In this document: piece by piece, positions 59,258 to 64,000 of the stretch
How positions within the stretch are numbered: the stretch's first letter is position 1
Layout of the letters: every line of letters begins with the position of its first letter
Assembly: GCA_019918135.1 (NCBI GenBank)
Contig: WBZZ01000611.1
Location: 1 to 64,000, forward strand
Direction: 5' to 3'
Length of the DNA: 64,000 nucleotides
Source: Paulinella micropora
Lineage: Eukaryota > Cercozoa > Imbricatea > Euglyphida > Paulinellidae
Program-made: the position numbers and the translations under genes
The notes under the pieces: generated by a model
The model's database searches: none
What the model was told of the DNA's origin: nothing
What the model saw: only the letters and a program-made list of their open reading frames with translations

Positions 59258-60083
59258 GGACCTTTCGTTCGAATCTGGTTAGTATAAAGGCGGATTTCTG
59301 ACGAAAGGTCCAGCTTTCAGTTGTACCGGGGAAAAGGGAAAAAAGGAGGAGGGAGGGGGGGGGGGAGGGGGAGGGGAGGAGGGGAGGAGGGGGAGGGAGG
59401 ACACCGCCTAACTGATCAGTGGCGATCGCAACTTAGCAGTCTTGTGGTGGGTAACACTCCCCCCCCCCCTCTCTTTTTTCCTATTTCCCCGTGAAATCTC
59501 TCAGTGTGGACCTTTCGTCACCGACTTGGTTAGTATACAGGCTGATTTCTGACAAAAGGTCCGCTACTGAACCGTCTGGTGGTGGGTGCCACTCCCTCTC
59601 TCATTTCCCCAGGAAATCTCACAGTCTGGACCTTTTGATAGAATTTGGCTTGTGTAGAGGCTGATTTCTGACAAAAGGTCCGCCACTGAACAGTTTGGTG
59701 GTTGGTGCCCCCCCCTTCCCGCCTTTTTTTGTTTCCCGGGAAATCTCACAGTCTGGACCTTTTGTTAGAATTTGGCTTGTATAGAGGCTGGTTGGTGACA
59801 AAAGGTCCCGCCATCCGGAGAATTTTGGTGGTGGGTGCCACTTCCCGGGAAAACGTGACAGTCTGGACCTTTTGTTGGAATTCCGGCTTGTAATGAGGCT
59901 GGTTGGTGACAAAAGGTCCGGGGTCCGGGAAATCTGCCTGGTTCAGCGGCTGGTCGGGACCTTTTGTCAGGAACGAGCTTGTATACGGCTGGATTTTTGA
60001 CAAAAGGTCCGGAAGGCGGTTGAAAGGCAGGACCTTTTGTGAGCAACGAGCCTGTATAAGGTTGGATTTTTGACAAAAGGTCC
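59258..60083. repeat. Array of seven ~54-bp inverted-repeat modules
   Basis: Modules at 59258-59311, 59508-59562, 59628-59681, 59755-59808, 59865-59919, 59957-60010 and 60030-60083. Each begins GGACCTTT(T/C)G and ends with the reverse complement (GACAAAAGGTCC or GACGAAAGGTCC), around a ~30-base centre containing GGCTTGTATAGAGGCTG-like sequence. Modules 1-5 are preceded by GAAATCTCACAGTCT-like sequence. Spacing shrinks from 250 to 73 bases. The gaps hold G- or C-runs. No gene is present from 59175 to 60232. Confidence 0.85.
59330..59402 (+). repeat. G/A polypurine tract between modules 1 and 2
   Basis: Long G runs separated by single A residues, able to form G-quadruplexes or triplexes. Lies within the inverted-repeat array. 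Confidence 0.7.
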
Positions 60084-60232
60084 GGAAGGAGGTTGGGGTG
60101 CTTCAGCAGTAGGAGTGCTGCGAGGGCAGCGAGGGTGGGGAGCGCCCCCGTTGGCGACCTTTGGCCCAGGGGAAGGGGAGGGGGGTTGCTATACAGGTAT
60201 AGTGATACATACATTTTGCTTTTATTGAATAA

Positions 60233-60934
60233 TTACAAATTTTTGCGAACAAGCTGCTCTACTTTCGCTCTGAAAGCCGCAATGCGCCTGTTGTGAACTG
60301 CCGCTCGCTTGCGTAAGTATGCGCGTGCCAGCGGCTCGTGCTGCGCCCTGAGGCCTCCCATCGATTCAGGTGTAGTTCTCGCAATGAATCCACTCGCGAT
60401 GTAAGGATATCTTAGCGAGCGGTCTATATACTTCATTTCTTGCGGGGTTACTAGCAGAGGCTCGTAGTAAAATAAATTGCGTTTCATGTGGGGCATGTAG
60501 CTGCGCCATACCAGCTGTGCCCGATCGTCGTCATCGAGGGAAATCCATTGTTCAGGATCTATGTCGTTGACAAAAGGGGGCGCGATGTAATCTTTGCAGA
60601 TATTAGCCACTGCAAGCGGCAGCAGCGTGGCCAAGAAACGCACAGCGAGATAGCTAGCTGCGATTGCTCTGAGGGTCGAGTCGCCGGGTTCGTTCAATTG
60701 TTCGAATCTGCTGCACGGACCAGCGATAACAGCGTCTAGGTCGGACCATTGTAAGTAGCCCCGCCTCCAGGCACCAGCCTCGCCCTCTGCGATGAGTTCC
60801 GCCGTCACTTCGTCCCCTGTTCTGAGTTTTCCTGGTTCGGTGTAGTCGTGTTCGTCGAAATCGCACGTACCGGGGTCGGTGTATTCCGCGTCGTCCCGTC
60901 GGGCAGTGTACTCTATCATCTCGTGTAATGTCAT
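60233..60934 (-). CDS. Unknown 233-aa protein
   Basis: Starts MTLHEMIEYTARRDDAEYTD. The N-terminal 70 residues are acidic; a hydrophobic helix follows (YLAVRFLATLLPLAVANIC, about 95-113), then a mixed part (YMPHMKRNLFYYEPLLVTPQ) and a basic C-terminus (RAYLRKRAAVHNRRIAAFRA). No family recognised. It is divergent from the polymerase-like region and lies between it and the inverted-repeat array. Confidence 0.5.
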   Translation of the reverse strand: MTLHEMIEYTARRDDAEYTDPGTCDFDEHDYTEPGKLRTGDEVTAELIAEGEAGAWRRGYLQWSDLDAVIAGPCSRFEQLNEPGDSTLRAIAASYLAVRFLATLLPLAVANICKDYIAPPFVNDIDPEQWISLDDDDRAQLVWRSYMPHMKRNLFYYEPLLVTPQEMKYIDRSLRYPYIASGFIARTTPESMGGLRAQHEPLARAYLRKRAAVHNRRIAAFRAKVEQLVRKNL

Positions 60935-61493
60935 GGGCTCCGTCGGTCCAGTCAGCGGGCCATCTTGTCCACGCGGCGTCGCTTGGCCTGTCGAGTCTCC
61001 ACGCGGTCACAGGGTCGTGCGAACATGTCCTTCGTCCGTTACTTTTTTGCGTCTGTTGTTGGATTATGAGGCTGGACTGTCAGTCCGTTACTTTTTTGGC
61101 ACAGGGCACGCGCCTGCTGCCTTTATGTCTTAGGAGTCGTGATATGGACGAAATATAGTGATACAGTCAAAAAAGGCAGTGATATGGTACAAAAAGGCAG
61201 TAGTGCGGGACAAAAAGGCAGTGATATGTATGGTCTGCATCTGGTCCCGGCGCAATAGAGAATTTCTAGAAGACCGTTACTGCATAACGGACGGCACCCT
61301 TGTCAGCTTCATTCTTCTCGAGTTAATAAACTCGAGAAGTGAGCAGCCGGAACGAGACTATTGCTAATTTTTCCTTGGCCGGAATTTACGCGAAATTTTC
61401 CTTGAAGAATTTTACGTGAAATTTTGCTGTAACTTTCTTGACTGGTCGGCAAAAATTTTATTGGATGTCCTGTATGGTAGGTACAATCGTGTC
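60935..61493. promoter_or_regulatory. Intergenic control-like region with repeats
   Basis: No gene is supported. It holds two GTCCGTTACTTTTTTG phrases (near 61035 and 61085), three copies of a ~24-base unit with AAAAAGGCAGTGATATG at about 61166-61231, and a perfect hairpin at 61314-61339. It may contain divergent promoters for 60934 (minus) and the polymerase-like region (plus). Confidence 0.4.
61314..61339. terminator. Perfect 11-bp-arm hairpin
   Basis: CTTCTCGAGTT-AATA-AACTCGAGAAG: no mismatch, four-base loop. It could be a transcript-end hairpin or a protein-binding palindrome. Confidence 0.55.
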
Positions 61494-62550
61494 ATGCCGT
61501 CTCTGTACGAGACAGGGGACCAAGCTAAGCTCGCGCAGCTGGTGGAGAACAAGCGCTTCAACCCCATCTACAAGCAGTTCCTGTTGGCTTGTTGGCTCTG
61601 CACGCGGCCTGCAACGACGGCGGTGGAATGAAGGTGAACTATAGCTACGGGAGTGGTCGCAAAGGCGGCAGGCTCTACGCGGACTGTGGCTACCAGAACG
61701 CGCCCAAGGCCCTGCGCAGGCTCTGCCTCGAAGACTGGCACTGGGCGTTCGACATCAAAAACAGCGTGCCTTATTTCCTCTGGTTCTTGGTCCGCGAGTT
61801 GCCGCGCGCTCGCGAGCTCCTCGGCAGCAAGGTCTCTGCGTTGCAAGAGTACGTCGAACGGCGGGAAGAAGTGCTGGGGCGCGTGCAAGAGGAGCTGGGC
61901 GTGGACCGCGAGGGCGCCAAGAACGCCATGCTCAAGATCACGCACGGCGGCAGCAAGTTCAGTGATTCTTCTTGTGCAGGCGACTACCCTACACTCGTGC
62001 CTACCAGGCGGCTGTACGGGCCGCGGCCGAGTTTCTGGGTAAGTGGTACTACAAGAAGCTGTGGAAAGATTGCGAGAAGAAGGGCGACGCGGAGGAGACC
62101 TTGCCCGGCCGCTCGGCGACTCTCTACGACAAGCTCGGCCGCTTCGTGCACTACCTTGCAACTAGGTACGAGGCAGTGACCATGAGGACGGCCATGCAAT
62201 TCTTTTGGGACAAGGGTTGTGAAATTTGCTGCCTAGTGCACGACGAAGTCATTGTTTCGGACAGAGAGGGCAAGCTGCCAGAGGATGAGGACGCGGTGGC
62301 GCGCGAGCTGAACGCCTACATCAGAGAAAACGCTGTCTACCCAGGAGTCGAGACGAGCAAGCCAGGCGTCAAGTTCATGAACGTGGATGGCAAGCGCGTG
62401 GAAGTCTGTGTCCCGGTGCCCCCGACTGACATTGGCTGGTCAGTGCAAAGTGCAACAGATGATCGCTCAGCCCGGCGACCTGGAGTTAGTCCGTTTACCT
62501 CCCAGCAGCACCGGCTGTACCAATACGCGAGTCTATGCGACTGCGGATGA
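61494..62550 (+). pseudogene. Family-A DNA polymerase-like region
   Basis: Coding-like sequence showing, in order, GRLYADCGYQNAPKALRRLC and WAFDIKNSVPYFLW near 61745 (motif A-like Asp block), AKNAMLKITHGGSKF near 61920 (motif B-like Lys...Gly-Gly), and CEICCLVHDEVIVSD near 62225 (motif C with His-Asp-Glu). This is the order and spacing of polymerase A palm motifs, nearest in feel to the transposon-virophage polymerases. The coding frame is not continuous over the whole span (introns, decay or sequence errors), so the exact ends are uncertain. It lies upstream of a helicase-like gene on the same strand. Confidence 0.5.
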
Positions 62551-62610
62551 CATGGCCAAGACAGCAAGCGGACGACCAGTGCTGCACCCTTATCTTTTGA
62601 GAAACACAGC

Positions 62611-64000
62611 GTGCAATGCCTCAACGCCTGGACTGGGATGGGCAAGACCTACACAGCCTTCGAATTCATCTACCGGCTGCGCCGGGAGAATCCTAGCGCC
62701 AGGATCCTGTGGGTCACGGGGCGACGGACACAGGCTACCAGCGGCGGCGGCGGACTGCTGCTCCAGTGCCATGCATGGAAGGCAGCAGAACTGAAGCGGT
62801 TCTGTGAAGAGGAACTGGTACAACAACAGACCACCGACAGCAATCTCGCGGTTTTACAAGGCATCATCGATGATACAATCGTGTACTACGAGAAAGACCA
62901 GGCCACCGGCTCCTATCGCGACCTGTACGAGGCGAAAATAGTCTTTTGCCAGGAGGAGTCGTTGTGGAAACTGCAAAGCAAGGAAAGGGGCGACGCCGGG
63001 CTGCCCTTCATACAGCGATACTCACTCTGTGTGTTGGACGAGTTCGTTCTGATATGCGACCAGACCGTGAGCGAGAAGACCAACCGAGGCAACCTGCGCA
63101 CAAATAACACTGTTCTGTTGGATGTATGTGAACGAACGGATCGTCTCCTGATCATGGACAAGGACCTGACGGAATGTAGCAGGTTGTACGAATTCTTGTT
63201 TTGTAGCAAGGAAGAAGGGATCGCCTTCAAGCGTGCAAAGTGCGACACGCTGGAGCAGGCGCAGGCGCAGGTCGAGTTTCACCATTACTCCTACATTCTG
63301 CCCTCGCTGGAGCGCAGGCTAAAGATCGTGCCAGACTACGATACCTGGAAAACAATTCTAGCGGGAAGCCTCGCGGACAACTCGCAGCGTAGCTGGACTT
63401 GCTTCCGCTCACAGCGCGCGCTGGAGGCTACCTACGACGATATGGTCCGGCTCGGCCACACGTTTCCTCATCTCGTGGGCAGCCCGGACGCGCGCAGAGC
63501 CTACGACGAGCTGGTGAAAGAAGGCAAGGCCCTGTGGGACCACACGCCCGAGCTGGACGCCAAGGCCGGTCGGCCCTATGGCCGGCTGGACCGAGGAACA
63601 GAAGGACAGGTATGCACACGACAACAAGACCCGCAGCGAGTGGGCAGAAGGAGCGAGGGTGCGCATCATCGACGGCAGGACGGCGGAGAGAACGAAGCAG
63701 CGCATGTTGGCGAACATCGATGGCTGGCTGTGCTATGAAAACGACTGCAAGTGCGTAGACAACTTGGACGAGAGACACGGCGAAGGCCGCGACACCCGTG
63801 GCATTTTCTCCACTTCCGCTGCTATGGTGGCGGTTGACGCACAAACACCTTTCCAGCTCGTCATGCTCAACTGTGCGGACCCTGAACGCAAGGTGGCTGT
63901 TACTGGGCCTACCGGCCGGGGACTGGCGCAGATGTCAATGCGAGTGCGGAACCTGGCAGCGCCAGCGACTATCCTGGCCTATTTCGGTGACAGTGGGCTA
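62611..64000 (+). pseudogene. SF2 helicase-like region (origin-binding-protein type), cut by window end
   Basis: Begins near NAWTGMGKTYTAFEFIYRLR (Walker A GMGKT), followed by ARILWVTGRRTQ (motif Ia-like) and LCVLDEFVLICDQ near 63030 (DExx box, here DEFV), then LLIMDKDLTECSRLYEFL. The order and the RRT after strand 2 recall the herpesvirus UL9 / origin-binding-protein helicase family (PF02399). Coding-like sequence continues to the window edge (for example QMSMRVRNLAAPATIL, helicase motif VI-like), not all in one frame. It would unwind DNA at an origin; this is inferred. Confidence 0.5.

Noticed and set aside
59258-60083. CRISPR array or tRNA cluster for the seven modules
   Set aside because: Modules are long inverted repeats with irregular gaps of homopolymer rather than repeat-spacer units, and no cloverleaf is visible.

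Overview
The window looks like a chromosome segment of a unicellular eukaryote (protist or alga) dense in mobile DNA. Reasons: an LTR retrotransposon, a foldback element, long microsatellites, and two integrated dsDNA virus-like elements of the Polinton-like virus / virophage type, which are AT-rich inside more GC-balanced flanks. No rRNA, tRNA or clear housekeeping gene was found, so the host cannot be named.

Layout. 1-8.9 kb: Ty3/gypsy-type LTR retrotransposon (gag, protease, RT-RNase H-integrase), broken. 9-12.5 kb: AT-rich debris with a DDE transposase end and a nucleotidyltransferase-like gene region with a CCHC zinc knuckle, both on the minus strand. 13.0-35.8 kb: a foldback element with ~900-bp arms. 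Its right arm is split by virus-like element A (14756-35615; 20.9 kb; identical 139-bp terminal inverted repeats; 6-bp target duplication CACAAG). 36.1-56.8 kb: virus-like element B (20.7 kb; ~393-bp terminal repeats that differ at about 2%; 6-bp duplication CGAATT), in the opposite orientation. 56.8-57.5 kb: TTC and GTAT microsatellites. 58-64 kb: a GC-richer block with an Asp/Ser-repeat protein, an array of seven ~54-bp inverted-repeat modules, an unknown protein, a family-A polymerase-like region and an SF2 helicase-like region that runs off the window.

Elements A and B are relatives with the same gene order in the particle-forming half: rve integrase, DUF5754-like protein, acidic protein, S74-tailed fibre, two-TM protein, secreted Cys-rich protein, small protein, packaging ATPase, basic core-like protein, coiled-coil protein, adenain-type protease, penton-like minor capsid protein, double-jelly-roll-type major capsid protein, and a 412-aa structural protein. 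Their replication halves differ. A has a protein-primed-type family B polymerase; B has an unrelated-looking polymerase B plus SF1 helicase region, with a RING protein, a lipase-like protein and a DCL/DUF3223 protein. Both carry small genes with the same GKYKGKKI motif. Hairpins sit at the stop codons of several capsid-module genes in both elements, recalling the transcript-end hairpins of mimivirus.

A appears younger than B from its terminal repeats. Both are treated as fossils: A has about half a dozen breaks (fibre and ATPase clearly affected, capsid genes whole), and B about eight (replication gene, major capsid, ATPase and small genes affected; fibre whole). All function calls come from motif recognition by eye; no database search was run.
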